Positions 43,744-51,844 of a stretch of DNA of 64,000 nucleotides are shown piece after piece. The stretch is from DATBGZ01 sp036557785 (GTDB taxonomy: Bacteria; Actinomycetota; Actinomycetes; Mycobacteriales; Micromonosporaceae): assembly GCA_036557785.1 (NCBI GenBank), contig DATBGZ010000083.1, positions 1 through 64,000 on the forward strand, read 5' to 3'. The position numbers were made by a program, and so were the translations under genes. Every line of letters begins with the position of its first letter. The first letter of the stretch is position 1. The notes beneath the pieces were generated by a model. The model was not told the DNA's origin, did no database searches, and saw only the letters and a program-made list of their open reading frames with translations.

Positions 43744-45984
43744 GTGGCAGCTCTTCTCTACCGTCTGGGCGCGTTCAGCGCACGCCACCGGGTCGCGTTC
43801 GTCATCGGCTGGCTGACCGTCGTCGTCTGGCTCGCCGCGGGCGCGCTTGGTGGGATGTCGACGATCAGCGCGTCGCCGTCCGACGCCGGCAGCTTCTTCA
43901 CGATCCCCGGAGCCGAGTCGAGCAAGGCGATGGCGACGCTGCAGCGCGAGTTCCCCGACGTGGTGGCGTCGGGCGACGCCGACACGCTTCGACTCGTGGT
44001 CGAGGCGCCGACCGGCGAGCGGATCACCGATCCGGCGAACGTCGAGAAGCTGGCCGCCCTCGAGGCCTCGGCCGCCCGGATCGAGCACGTCGCCTCGGTC
44101 GCCAACCCGTTGGACCCGCAGACCCCGTTCTTCGCGCCCGATCTGACCACGGCCGTGGTGACCCTGACGCTGTCCGGTATCACCGACCAGAACGCCGGCC
44201 AGGTCGAGGCGGCGGTCGCGGGCCTGGCCGACCAGGCCCGTCAGGCGGGCTTCGTGGCGCAGGTCGGTGGCGACCCCGGTGACGCGCCCATCGAGATCTT
44301 CGGCCCGCTGGAGATGCTCGGCGCCGGCGTCGCGTTCCTCGTGCTCGTCATCACGCTCGGCTCGCTCATCGCGGCCGGCATGAACATGTTCACGGCGCTG
44401 ATCGGGGTTGGTACGGGGGTGCTCGGCGCGTTCGCGTACGGCGCCCTCGTCGAGCCGACCGGACCACTGACACCGGCGCTCGCGGTGATGCTCGGACTTG
44501 CCCTCGGCATCGACTACGGCCTGTTCATCATCACCCGGTTCCGGGCCGAGCTACGGGAAGGTCGCGACGTGGTCGACGCCGCGGGCCGGGCGGTCGCGAC
44601 GGCCGGCTCGTCGGTGACGGTCGCGGGCTGCACGGTCATCACCGCGGTGGCGGCACTCGCGGTCATCGGCATCCCACCGATCACCGAGATCGGGCTCGCG
44701 GCCGCGTTCGCCGTCGCCGTCGACGTGCTGGCGGCAATCACCCTCATCCCCGCAGTCATGGGGATGGTCGGGCGCCGGGCCCTGACGCGACGCGAGCGGG
44801 CCGGCACCTCTCGCCGCGACCGGCGCACCCGGCCCGGAGTTCTGGAGCGGTGGGCCTCGTTCGTGGTGCGCTTCCGCGTCCCGTGCCTCGTCGCCGGCGT
44901 GGCGGTACTGGCCGTGCTCGCGATCCCCGTGGCCACCATGCGGACAGCCCTGACGGTTCCGGGCGGCACCGACGCGGCGTCGTCGCAGCGCGCCGCGTAC
45001 AACCTGGTGCTGGAGAAGTTCGGCGGTGCCCAGAGCCCGCTGGTCGTGCTGGTCGAGGGCGGCCGGGTCGCGGACGCCCTGCCGGCCGTCACCACCGCGC
45101 TGCAGGGGCTCGACGGCGCCGAGTTCGTCGTCCCGGGCGCCACCAATCACGCCGGCACCCTCGCCTTCCTGACCGTGGTCCCACGGGGCGGGCCCAACGA
45201 TCAGTCCACAAAGGACCTCGTGGGCGAGATCCGGGCGATCGAGAACGACACCGCCGGGGTGCGCCTGTCGGTGACCGGCGAGACCGCGATCGCCATCGAC
45301 TCGGACGCGCAACTGCGCAAGGCCCTGATCGTCTACCTGCCCGTGATCGTGGGCGTCTGCATCCTCCTGCTCGTCGTGCTGTTCCGCTCGATCCTCGTCC
45401 CGGTCATCGCCGCCCTCGGGTTCCTGCTCTCCCTGGGCGCCGCACTCGGTCTGACTGTGGCGATCTTCCAGTGGGGGGTGCTCGGTTCGCTCCTGCCGGC
45501 AGACGTCGGCAACCCGGTGATGAGCTTCCTCCCGATCCTGCTCACCGGCATCCTCTTCGGACTCGCCATGGACTATCAGGTCTTCCTGGTCTCGCGGATG
45601 CACGAGGCGCATCGCCGGGGCCTTGTGCCGCGCGAGGCGATCCTCGATGGCTTCGTCCGGTCGGGGCCGGTCGTGGCCGCGGCCGCCGCCATCATGGGAT
45701 TCGTCTTCGCCGGCTTCGGTGGTGCCACGATGGTCAGCCTCGCCTCGATCGCGCTCGCCCTCGCCATCGGCGTCCTGGCCGACGCCTTCGTGGTGCGCAT
45801 GCTCATCGTCCCGGCCGCGCTGGCCGTGTTCGGTCGTGGTGCCTGGTGGCTGCCGCGCTGGCTCGACCGGGTCCTGCCCCGGCTCGACCACGAGGGTGGG
45901 CGGGTGACACCGTCCTCCGTGGACAGTCCCGGCTCGGGCGAGACCCGGACACCGGAGCCGGCCCTCGCCGGTGAGCGCCGCTGA
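43744..45984 (+). CDS. MMPL-family transporter
   Basis: A protein of 746 residues, the usual half-length single-polypeptide form. It has twelve membrane helices in two MMPL/RND-like halves, each with an extracytoplasmic loop. Proton-relay Asp residues appear in LGLALGIDYGLFII and FGLAMDYQVFLVSR. It is likely to export lipids or small molecules driven by protons. GTG 43744 is preceded by AGGAAG at 43728. Divergent from the two-component pair. Its last codons overlap a 27-bp tandem repeat. Confidence 0.93.
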   Translation: MAALLYRLGAFSARHRVAFVIGWLTVVVWLAAGALGGMSTISASPSDAGSFFTIPGAESSKAMATLQREFPDVVASGDADTLRLVVEAPTGERITDPANVEKLAALEASAARIEHVASVANPLDPQTPFFAPDLTTAVVTLTLSGITDQNAGQVEAAVAGLADQARQAGFVAQVGGDPGDAPIEIFGPLEMLGAGVAFLVLVITLGSLIAAGMNMFTALIGVGTGVLGAFAYGALVEPTGPLTPALAVMLGLALGIDYGLFIITRFRAELREGRDVVDAAGRAVATAGSSVTVAGCTVITAVAALAVIGIPPITEIGLAAAFAVAVDVLAAITLIPAVMGMVGRRALTRRERAGTSRRDRRTRPGVLERWASFVVRFRVPCLVAGVAVLAVLAIPVATMRTALTVPGGTDAASSQRAAYNLVLEKFGGAQSPLVVLVEGGRVADALPAVTTALQGLDGAEFVVPGATNHAGTLAFLTVVPRGGPNDQSTKDLVGEIRAIENDTAGVRLSVTGETAIAIDSDAQLRKALIVYLPVIVGVCILLLVVLFRSILVPVIAALGFLLSLGAALGLTVAIFQWGVLGSLLPADVGNPVMSFLPILLTGILFGLAMDYQVFLVSRMHEAHRRGLVPREAILDGFVRSGPVVAAAAAIMGFVFAGFGGATMVSLASIALALAIGVLADAFVVRMLIVPAALAVFGRGAWWLPRWLDRVLPRLDHEGGRVTPSSVDSPGSGETRTPEPALAGERR

Positions 45985-46046
45985 CGCGCAATGGCGGGTG
46001 AGCGCGGCCGACGGGAAACGGCGGGTGAGCGCGGCCGACAGGAAAC
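45966..46046. repeat. 27-bp tandem repeat overlapping the MMPL stop
   Basis: GGCGGGTGAGCGCGGCCGACRGGAAAC is present twice, back to back (45993-46019 and 46020-46046). A degenerate third copy at 45966-45992 contains the gene's stop codon (45982-45984). The two perfect copies differ at one base. Confidence 0.85.
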
Positions 46047-46110
46047 CAGGTGTGTTCCGGTGTCATCGTGACGAGACTGGACCCACGCGCTGCGTCGGTT
46101 GGGGTGAGGG

Positions 46111-47199
46111 ATGAAGGGCCTCGAGCTGTGCCGGGCGTTCTACGCCGAGGCCGTACGGCCGTTGCTCGCACAGGCCTACCCCGACCTGCGGTACGCGGCC
46201 GCGCGGCTGGGCCCCGGCTCGGAGGTGCTGGGCTTTGACAGCGAGCGTTCCGCGGACCATGACTGGGGGCCGCGGTTGGAGCTGTTCCTGGCTCCCGCGG
46301 ACGCGGCCCGGCACGGCGGGGCGATCAGCGAGTTTCTGGCCTCCCGCCTACCGAAGCGGTTCCGGGGCTGGCCGACCAACTTCGAGCCGCCCGACGCGCT
46401 TGTGCGGGTGATGACGCCGACCGAGGGCCCGGTGGCGCACCGGGTGGTCGTCACCGACCTCGGTAGCTGGTCCACGGCATGCCTGGGCTTCGATCCGCTT
46501 GCGGGCGTCACCGTCTTCGATTGGCTCGCCACACCGGCGCAGTTGCTCGCCGAGGCCACCGCGGGGGCGGTGTTCCACGACGGCATCGGTGAGCTGACCG
46601 AGGTCCGTGCTCGCCTGGCCTGGTACCCCGACGACGTGTGGCGCTACCTGCTCGCCTGCCAGTGGCTGCGCCTCGGCGAGGAGGAGCCGTTCGTAGGGCG
46701 ATCGGCCGAGGCGGGCGACGACCTGGGTAGCCGGCTGTTGGCGGCACGCCTGGCCCGGGACGTGATGCGGCTGTGCCTGCTGCTCGCGCGCCGGTATCCG
46801 CCGTACGGCAAGTGGCTCGGCACGGCGTTCGCGGCGCTGCCGGACGCCGCCGGGATCGCGGCCGCCCTCGCTGCGGCGCTCGCAGCCGACGATGGCGGGG
46901 ACCGCCAGTCCGCGCTCTGCGACGCGTACGAGCAGGCCGGCCGATGGCAGAACCGGCTGGGTCTCGCGCGGGAAGTCGACGCGACACGTCGACCGTTCTT
47001 CGACCGTCCCTACCCGGTTATCGCCGCCGGACGGTTCGCCTCGGCCCTGCTCGCCGGAATCGAGGATCGCGAGATCGCTCGCCGGCCCGCGATCGGCGGC
47101 ATCGACCAGTTCGCCGACAGCACCCCGGTGCTGTGCCAGCCCGGTCCGGCCAGGGCCCTGATGGCGGCGCTGTGGTCGAACCCGGCCGGGCCCGAGTAG
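46111..47199 (+). CDS. DUF4037 family protein
   Basis: A protein of 362 residues matching DUF4037. The N-terminus contains GPGSEVLGFDSERSADHDWG, where the Ser/Asp residues resemble a minimal nucleotidyltransferase-type pocket. A helical C-terminal half follows with YDD-like DDVWRYLLACQW. The reaction is not known. GGGGTGAGGG before ATG 46111 is a good ribosome site. It stands alone between the repeat and the arginine genes. Confidence 0.82.
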   Translation: MKGLELCRAFYAEAVRPLLAQAYPDLRYAAARLGPGSEVLGFDSERSADHDWGPRLELFLAPADAARHGGAISEFLASRLPKRFRGWPTNFEPPDALVRVMTPTEGPVAHRVVVTDLGSWSTACLGFDPLAGVTVFDWLATPAQLLAEATAGAVFHDGIGELTEVRARLAWYPDDVWRYLLACQWLRLGEEEPFVGRSAEAGDDLGSRLLAARLARDVMRLCLLLARRYPPYGKWLGTAFAALPDAAGIAAALAAALAADDGGDRQSALCDAYEQAGRWQNRLGLAREVDATRRPFFDRPYPVIAAGRFASALLAGIEDREIARRPAIGGIDQFADSTPVLCQPGPARALMAALWSNPAGPE

Positions 47200-47227
47200 C
47201 ATCGACGCTTCTCGCCGGCCGCCAGCG

Positions 47228-47273
47228 GCGCAACGATCCGTCGGTATCGGCAGGGTTCGCGCAACGGTCCGTC
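47228..47273 (+). promoter_or_regulatory. Direct repeat, candidate operator of ddaH-rocD
   Basis: GCGCAACGRTCCGTC occurs at 47228-47242 and 47259-47273, 14 of 15 bases identical and 31 bp apart (about three helical turns), 130 bp upstream of ddaH. The spacing suits cooperative regulator binding. A TACGCT -10-like box lies downstream at 47320-47325. Confidence 0.35.
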
Positions 47274-47403
47274 AGCGACACGCACGATGCGGCGATGGAT
47301 GTTGGCCCACCCCCGCCCGTACGCTGGGTGTCTGGGTGGTACCCGCGTCCCGCCTCCGATGCACCGAGCCGCACGACGACGCGCGACCCCGGAGGTTAGC
47401 GAC

Positions 47404-48213
47404 ATGGCCTCGCGTGTGCAGTCCGTACGCCGGTACCTGATGTGCCGGCCCACGCATTTCACCGTCGAGTACGTCATCAACCCGTGGATGCATCCGACCG
47501 TGCCGACGGATAACGCCCGTGCGGTGGGGCAGTGGACGACGCTGCGGGACACCTACCTTGAACTCGGCCACGCGGTCGAGGAGATCGACCCGCTGCCCGG
47601 GCTGCCGGACATGGTCTTCGCCGCCAACGGCGCCACCGTCATCGATGGCATCGCGTACGGTGCGCAGTTCCGGTACCCCCAGCGCGCCGCCGAGGGCCCG
47701 GCGTACGCGAACCGGCTCGCCGAGCTCGGCTTCGAGACCAGCGCCCCGAAGTCCATCAACGAGGGTGAGGGTGACTTCCTGCTCACCGACCGGTACCTGT
47801 TGGCCGGCACGGGCTTTCGCACCGACTACTCCGCGCATGCCGAGGCACAGGAGGTATTCGGCCGGCCCGTGGTCAGCCTGCAACTGGTCGACCCTCGCTT
47901 CTACCACCTCGATACCGCGCTCGCGGTCCTCGGCGACACGATCGCGTTCCTGCCCGAGGCGTTCAGCCCCGGCAGCGTCGCGGTGCTGCGCCGGCTCTTC
48001 CCGGATGCCATCGAGGCGGAGGTGGCCGACGCGGAATGGCTGGGGCTGAACGCGGTGTGCGACGGCCGTACGGTCGTGTTGCCGGTGCAGGCTGAGGCGC
48101 TCGCGGCCCAGGTGCGGTCGCGAGGCTTTGAGCCGGTGACGGTGGATGTCTCGGAGCTGCTGAAGGCCGGCGGTGGACCGAAGTGCTGCACTCTCGAACT
48201 CAGGAGCGCGTGA
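47404..48213 (+). CDS. ddaH: Dimethylargininase/arginine-modifying enzyme (GME superfamily)
   Basis: A protein of 269 residues of the pentein fold. Visible catalytic elements are FAANGA, GEGDF, H168 in FYHLDTA, and the C-terminal nucleophilic cysteine region GGPKCC (C261/C262). Family members hydrolyse methylarginines to citrulline, or arginine to ornithine with release of two ammonia molecules. Translational overlap with ornithine aminotransferase (TGATG) favours the second, but the specificity cannot be read by eye. ATG 47404 has GGAGG upstream. In M. tuberculosis the same pair is Rv2323c-rocD1. Confidence 0.85.
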   Translation: MASRVQSVRRYLMCRPTHFTVEYVINPWMHPTVPTDNARAVGQWTTLRDTYLELGHAVEEIDPLPGLPDMVFAANGATVIDGIAYGAQFRYPQRAAEGPAYANRLAELGFETSAPKSINEGEGDFLLTDRYLLAGTGFRTDYSAHAEAQEVFGRPVVSLQLVDPRFYHLDTALAVLGDTIAFLPEAFSPGSVAVLRRLFPDAIEAEVADAEWLGLNAVCDGRTVVLPVQAEALAAQVRSRGFEPVTVDVSELLKAGGGPKCCTLELRSA

Positions 48214-49427
48214 TGACGACGACGCAGAACCGGACCGCCCCCGCGGTCGCCGAAGCCGACCTCTACTCGGCCCACAACTACCACCCACTGCCCGTGGTGC
48301 TCGCGGAGGCCGACGGTGCGTGGGTGACCGATGTGGACGGTCGGCGCTACCTGGACTTCCTCGCCGGCTACTCCGCGCTGAACTTCGGCCACCGGCACCC
48401 GGCGCTGATCGACGCTGCCCGCAAGCAGCTCGAGCAGGTGACCCTGACCAGCCGGGCGTTCCTCTCCGAACAGCTCGGGCCCTTCTGCCACGCCCTGGCC
48501 GACCTCTGCGGCAAGCAGAAGGTCCTGCCGATGAACACCGGCGCCGAGGCCGTGGAGACGGGCATCAAGGTCGCCCGCAAGTGGGGTTACCTGGCCAAGG
48601 GCGTGCCGGACGGCCAGGCCACGATCGTGGTCGCGGCCGAGAACTTCCACGGCCGCACGACCACCATCATCAGCTTCTCCACGGACCCGTCGGCGCGCGC
48701 GGACTTCGGGCCGTACACGCCGGGGTTCCGGGTGGTCCCGTTCGGCGACATCGAAGCGATGCGGGCCGCGATCGACGAGACCACGGCGGCCGTGCTGATC
48801 GAGCCGATCCAGGGCGAGGCGGGCGTCGTCGTGCCGCCGGCTGGATATCTGCCGGCGGTTCGCGAGCTGTGCACATCGAAGAACGTGCTCTTCATCGCGG
48901 ATGAGGTCCAGTCCGGACTGGGGCGGACCGGCCGGACGTTCGCCTGCGAGCACGACGGCGTGGTGCCCGACATGTACCTGCTGGGCAAGGCGCTCGGCGG
49001 TGGCATCGTGCCGGTCTCGGCGGTCGTGGCGAATGACGACGTGCTGGGCGTGCTCCGGCCCGGTGAACACGGGTCGACCTTCGGCGGCAACCCGCTCGCC
49101 TGCGCGATCGGTCTCGCGGTCATCGATCTGCTGCGCACCGGTGAGTTCCAACTGCGGGCTCGCGAGCTCGGCGTCGTCCTGCATGAGCGCCTGGGCGGGC
49201 TGGTGGGTCATGGCGTGACCGCGGTCCGGGGCCGGGGCCTGTGGGCCGGCGTCGACATCGATCCCTCGCTGATGACGGGGCGCGAGGCGTGCGAAGGGCT
49301 GCTGGCTCGCGGTGTCCTCGCCAAGGACACCCACGGGACCACGCTGCGCCTGGCGCCACCGCTGGTCGTCACCGAGGCCGATGTCGAGTTCGCTGTGGAC
49401 CGCCTCGGCGAGGTGCTCGCCGCCTGA
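48213..49427 (+). CDS. rocD: Ornithine aminotransferase
   Basis: A class-III PLP aminotransferase of 404 residues. DEVQSGLGRTG and the PLP lysine in LLGKALGGG are typical, and MNTGAEAVETGIK matches ornithine aminotransferase. It converts ornithine and 2-oxoglutarate to glutamate semialdehyde and glutamate in arginine breakdown. ATG 48213 shares one base with the ddaH stop, so translation is coupled. Confidence 0.95.
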   Translation: MTTTQNRTAPAVAEADLYSAHNYHPLPVVLAEADGAWVTDVDGRRYLDFLAGYSALNFGHRHPALIDAARKQLEQVTLTSRAFLSEQLGPFCHALADLCGKQKVLPMNTGAEAVETGIKVARKWGYLAKGVPDGQATIVVAAENFHGRTTTIISFSTDPSARADFGPYTPGFRVVPFGDIEAMRAAIDETTAAVLIEPIQGEAGVVVPPAGYLPAVRELCTSKNVLFIADEVQSGLGRTGRTFACEHDGVVPDMYLLGKALGGGIVPVSAVVANDDVLGVLRPGEHGSTFGGNPLACAIGLAVIDLLRTGEFQLRARELGVVLHERLGGLVGHGVTAVRGRGLWAGVDIDPSLMTGREACEGLLARGVLAKDTHGTTLRLAPPLVVTEADVEFAVDRLGEVLAA

Positions 49428-49442
49428 GTCCGCGTCGGCGCT

Positions 49443-49471
49443 GTGGGCGGTGCCTGCCAGGAGCCGCCCAC
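49443..49471. terminator. Hairpin after rocD
   Basis: GTGGGCGG (49443-49450) pairs perfectly with CCGCCCAC (49464-49471) around a 13-base loop. This is the strongest hairpin seen in the window and ends the ddaH-rocD unit. It lacks a U-run, as usual in high-GC actinobacteria. Confidence 0.55.
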
Positions 49472-49513
49472 CGCGCAGCAATAAACCCGCGGCCACCTCG
49501 ATGATCATTCCGC

Positions 49514-49519
49514 GATAAT
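49514..49519 (+). promoter_or_regulatory. -10 box for a leaderless phosphotransferase transcript
   Basis: GATAAT ends 6 bases before GTG 49526, which itself has no Shine-Dalgarno. This spacing would place the first transcribed base at the start codon. Confidence 0.45.
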
Positions 49520-49525
49520 GGCGAC

Positions 49526-50263
49526 GTGGAAGAGGTCGCGGTCCTCGTCGCCCATAACGAGCGCGCGACCCTGCGCGTCGGAGACGTGTTCCTGAAGATC
49601 GACGCTGATCAGACGCGCACCGACGTCGAGGTCGAGGCGATGGCGCTGGCGCCGATCCCGACCCCGCAGGTTCTGTGGCGAAAGGCGCCCGTGCTCGCGC
49701 TCGCCGCCCTCCCGGGGAGGGAACTTGGCCGCCTCGGCGATCCCTCGCCCGCGTCGTCGGCGGCGTGGGCCGCGGCGGGTGCGGCCGTGCGGATGCTGCA
49801 TGACGCGCCCCTGCCGCCCTGGCCCGGTCGGCGCCTTGAGGAGATCGCCTCGCGCCTGCACGGCGAATGCGAGTGGCTCGTCGCGAACGGTGTCCTCCCC
49901 ACCGACCTGGTCACCCGCAACCGCCAGGTTGCCCAGGCTGCGCTTCGGCCGTGGACACCGGTGTTCATGCACGGCGACCTGCAGATCACCCACGTGTTCG
50001 TCGACGGTGACCAGATCACCGGCGTGATCGACTGGTCGGAGGCGGCCCAGGGCGATGCCCTGTACGACATCGCCGTCTTGACGCTCGGACACGAGGAGCA
50101 CCTTGACGACCTGGTCGCCGGCTACGGCACCGAGGTCGACCTCGACGTGATCCACGGGTGGTGGTCGTTCCGAGCTCTGGTGGCGTTCCGCTGGCTGGTC
50201 GAGCACGGCTTCGACCCGTCCTTGCCAGGCTGCGAGCTCGACGTGCTGAGATCACGGATGTGA
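49526..50263 (+). CDS. Aminoglycoside phosphotransferase/choline kinase-fold protein
   Basis: A protein of 245 residues. The kinase catalytic loop is FMHGDLQITHV with D151, and the Mg-binding Asp lies in GVIDWSEA. It transfers phosphate to an unknown small molecule; the short length and weak N-terminal lobe suit a metabolite kinase better than a resistance enzyme. GTG 49526 appears to be read without leader. Confidence 0.85.
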   Translation: MEEVAVLVAHNERATLRVGDVFLKIDADQTRTDVEVEAMALAPIPTPQVLWRKAPVLALAALPGRELGRLGDPSPASSAAWAAAGAAVRMLHDAPLPPWPGRRLEEIASRLHGECEWLVANGVLPTDLVTRNRQVAQAALRPWTPVFMHGDLQITHVFVDGDQITGVIDWSEAAQGDALYDIAVLTLGHEEHLDDLVAGYGTEVDLDVIHGWWSFRALVAFRWLVEHGFDPSLPGCELDVLRSRM

Positions 50264-50294
50264 GACAGCACGATCCCGACGGCAACGAGCGGCG

Positions 50295-51071
50295 CTACGC
50301 CGAGAGTTTGTCCAGAGTGGACATCTCGTCGGTGGTGAGGGAGAAGCCGAAGACGCCGAGGTTCTCGTCGATGCGCTCCGGCGTGGCGGACTTCGGGATC
50401 ACGACGATGTCGTGCTGCAGATGCCAGCGCAGCACGACCTGTGCCGGGGTGACCCCGTGGGCGGTCGCGATGGCGGCGAGCACCGGCGAGCGCAGGTCGC
50501 TTCGCTTCAGCGGGCTGTACCCCTCCACCACGATGCCACGCTCCTGGTGCGCAGCCAGGATGTCGGCCGAGTGGTGGAAGGGGCTCCACGGCACCTGGTT
50601 GAGCGCCGGTGCCTCGCCGGTCTCCACAGTGATCCGGTCGATCTGGGCGATGCTGAAGTTGCTGACGCCGACGGCTCGAGCCCGGCCCTCGGCCCGGGCC
50701 GCGAGCAGCGCCTCCCAGGTCGCGACGAGCGCTCGGTCCGAGGTGGGCCAGTGGATGAGCCACAGGTCAACCGCCTCGACGTCGAGCGCGCGCAGGCTCG
50801 CGTCGAGCGTGTCGCGAGCCCGCCCGGCGCGTTCGGCCGGCAGCTTCGTGGTGAGGAACACCTCGTCGCGGGGCAGGCCGGAGTCCCACAGCGCCCGACC
50901 CACCTCGCCCTCGTTGCCGTACATGGTGGCCGTGTCGATGTGGCGGTAGCCGGCGTCGAGCGCGTACCGGATGGCGTCATAGGCCCGGCGCCCGCTCATC
51001 TGCCAGGTGCCCAGTCCCACGCGCGGGAGGTCCACGCCGCTGGCCAACCGGATGGTCGTCGTCACCCTCAT
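50295..51071 (-). CDS. Aldo/keto reductase
   Basis: An NADPH-dependent TIM-barrel reductase of 258 residues. AGYRHIDTATMYGNE carries the catalytic Asp and Tyr, TTKLP the Lys and IHWP the His. VVIPKSATPERIDEN near the end binds the cofactor phosphate. It reduces aldehydes or ketones; substrate not known. ATG 51071 begins the conserved part. Divergent from the toxin-antitoxin genes. Confidence 0.92.
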   Translation of the reverse strand: MRVTTTIRLASGVDLPRVGLGTWQMSGRRAYDAIRYALDAGYRHIDTATMYGNEGEVGRALWDSGLPRDEVFLTTKLPAERAGRARDTLDASLRALDVEAVDLWLIHWPTSDRALVATWEALLAARAEGRARAVGVSNFSIAQIDRITVETGEAPALNQVPWSPFHHSADILAAHQERGIVVEGYSPLKRSDLRSPVLAAIATAHGVTPAQVVLRWHLQHDIVVIPKSATPERIDENLGVFGFSLTTDEMSTLDKLSA

Positions 51072-51117
51072 GCCGCTGATTCTGCCCGTTCGCCCGCGGC
51101 AACCGGCAATGAACCGG

Positions 51118-51145
51118 TGTTGCACCACTTGAGAAGTGCTACACT
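51118..51145 (+). promoter_or_regulatory. Inverted-repeat operator and -10 box of the VapBC-type operon
   Basis: TGTTGCAC (51118-51125) is inverted as GTGCTACA (51136-51143), with an inner perfect arm CACTT-GAG-AAGTG. The -10 box TACACT (51140-51145) overlaps the right arm, so bound repressor would block RNA polymerase. This is a typical layout for toxin-antitoxin autoregulation. Confidence 0.6.
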
Positions 51146-51152
51146 CACCCGC

Positions 51153-51422
51153 GTGCCAACGAACCGCGTGCGCCACATGATCACGGAGACCGACGAGGTA
51201 GCGCGAGCCATCGACGAGGCGGCCCGCCAGTGGCCCGGCGTGGGCGGTGGGCGGGCGCGACTGCTCGTGCTCCTGGTCCAGGAGGGCTACCGCTGCATCC
51301 GCGAGGAGCGGCGCAAGGACAACGAGCTCCGCCGCGCGGGGATCCTCCAGGCGAGCGGGTCGCTGGCCGGCATCTACGAGCATGGCTACCTCGATCGCCT
51401 CCGAGCGGAGTGGCCGCAGTGA
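51153..51422 (+). CDS. Antitoxin of a VapBC-type pair
   Basis: A charged protein of 89 residues with helical, Arg/Glu-rich character; no ribbon-helix-helix can be assigned by eye. The call depends on the adjacent PIN-domain toxin, the 4-base overlap (GTGA) and the palindromic promoter. GTG 51153 lies 7 bases after TACACT and lacks a Shine-Dalgarno; ATG 51177 is the alternative. Confidence 0.65.
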   Translation: MPTNRVRHMITETDEVARAIDEAARQWPGVGGGRARLLVLLVQEGYRCIREERRKDNELRRAGILQASGSLAGIYEHGYLDRLRAEWPQ

Positions 51423-51844
51423 TCGTTCTCGACGCGAGCGTACTGGTGGCGCACCTGAACCCGGACGATGCCAACCATGCACGAGCGCACGTTGCTCTGC
51501 TCGGGGCCGCCGAGCACCCTCTGGCCGCGAGCTGCCTGACCTTGGCGGAGGTTCTGGTCGGGCCGGCGAGGGCGGGGAGGATCGAGCAGGCCAAGGCCAT
51601 GCTCGCGGGCATGGAGATCGAGGAGATCTCGGTGGGCGCCGGGTCGGCGGAGCGCCTTGCCCGGCTGCGCGCCGAGACCGGGCTCAGGCTGCCGGAATGC
51701 TGCGTGCTGCTTGCGGCGCAGATCGTCCAGGCCGACGGCGTGCTGACCTTCGACGAGAGGCTCGACAGGCGGGCCCAGCAGCTCGGCATAGGCTGGGTAC
51801 CTCCGCAGCCAGTACCGCCGGGGAGTGGGAGTGCCGATGTCTGA
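51419..51844 (+). CDS. vapC: PIN-domain toxin (VapC family)
   Basis: A PIN-domain protein of 141 residues. Acidic residues D5 (VLDAS), E44 (TLAEV) and D112 (TFDERL) form three of the four metal-binding positions of VapC ribonucleases. The third position, usually Asp in LPDA, is E93 in RLPECC. It would cleave a specific RNA unless neutralised by the antitoxin whose stop it overlaps. The stop overlaps the downstream SDR start, which may be co-transcribed. Confidence 0.82.
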   Translation: MIVLDASVLVAHLNPDDANHARAHVALLGAAEHPLAASCLTLAEVLVGPARAGRIEQAKAMLAGMEIEEISVGAGSAERLARLRAETGLRLPECCVLLAAQIVQADGVLTFDERLDRRAQQLGIGWVPPQPVPPGSGSADV

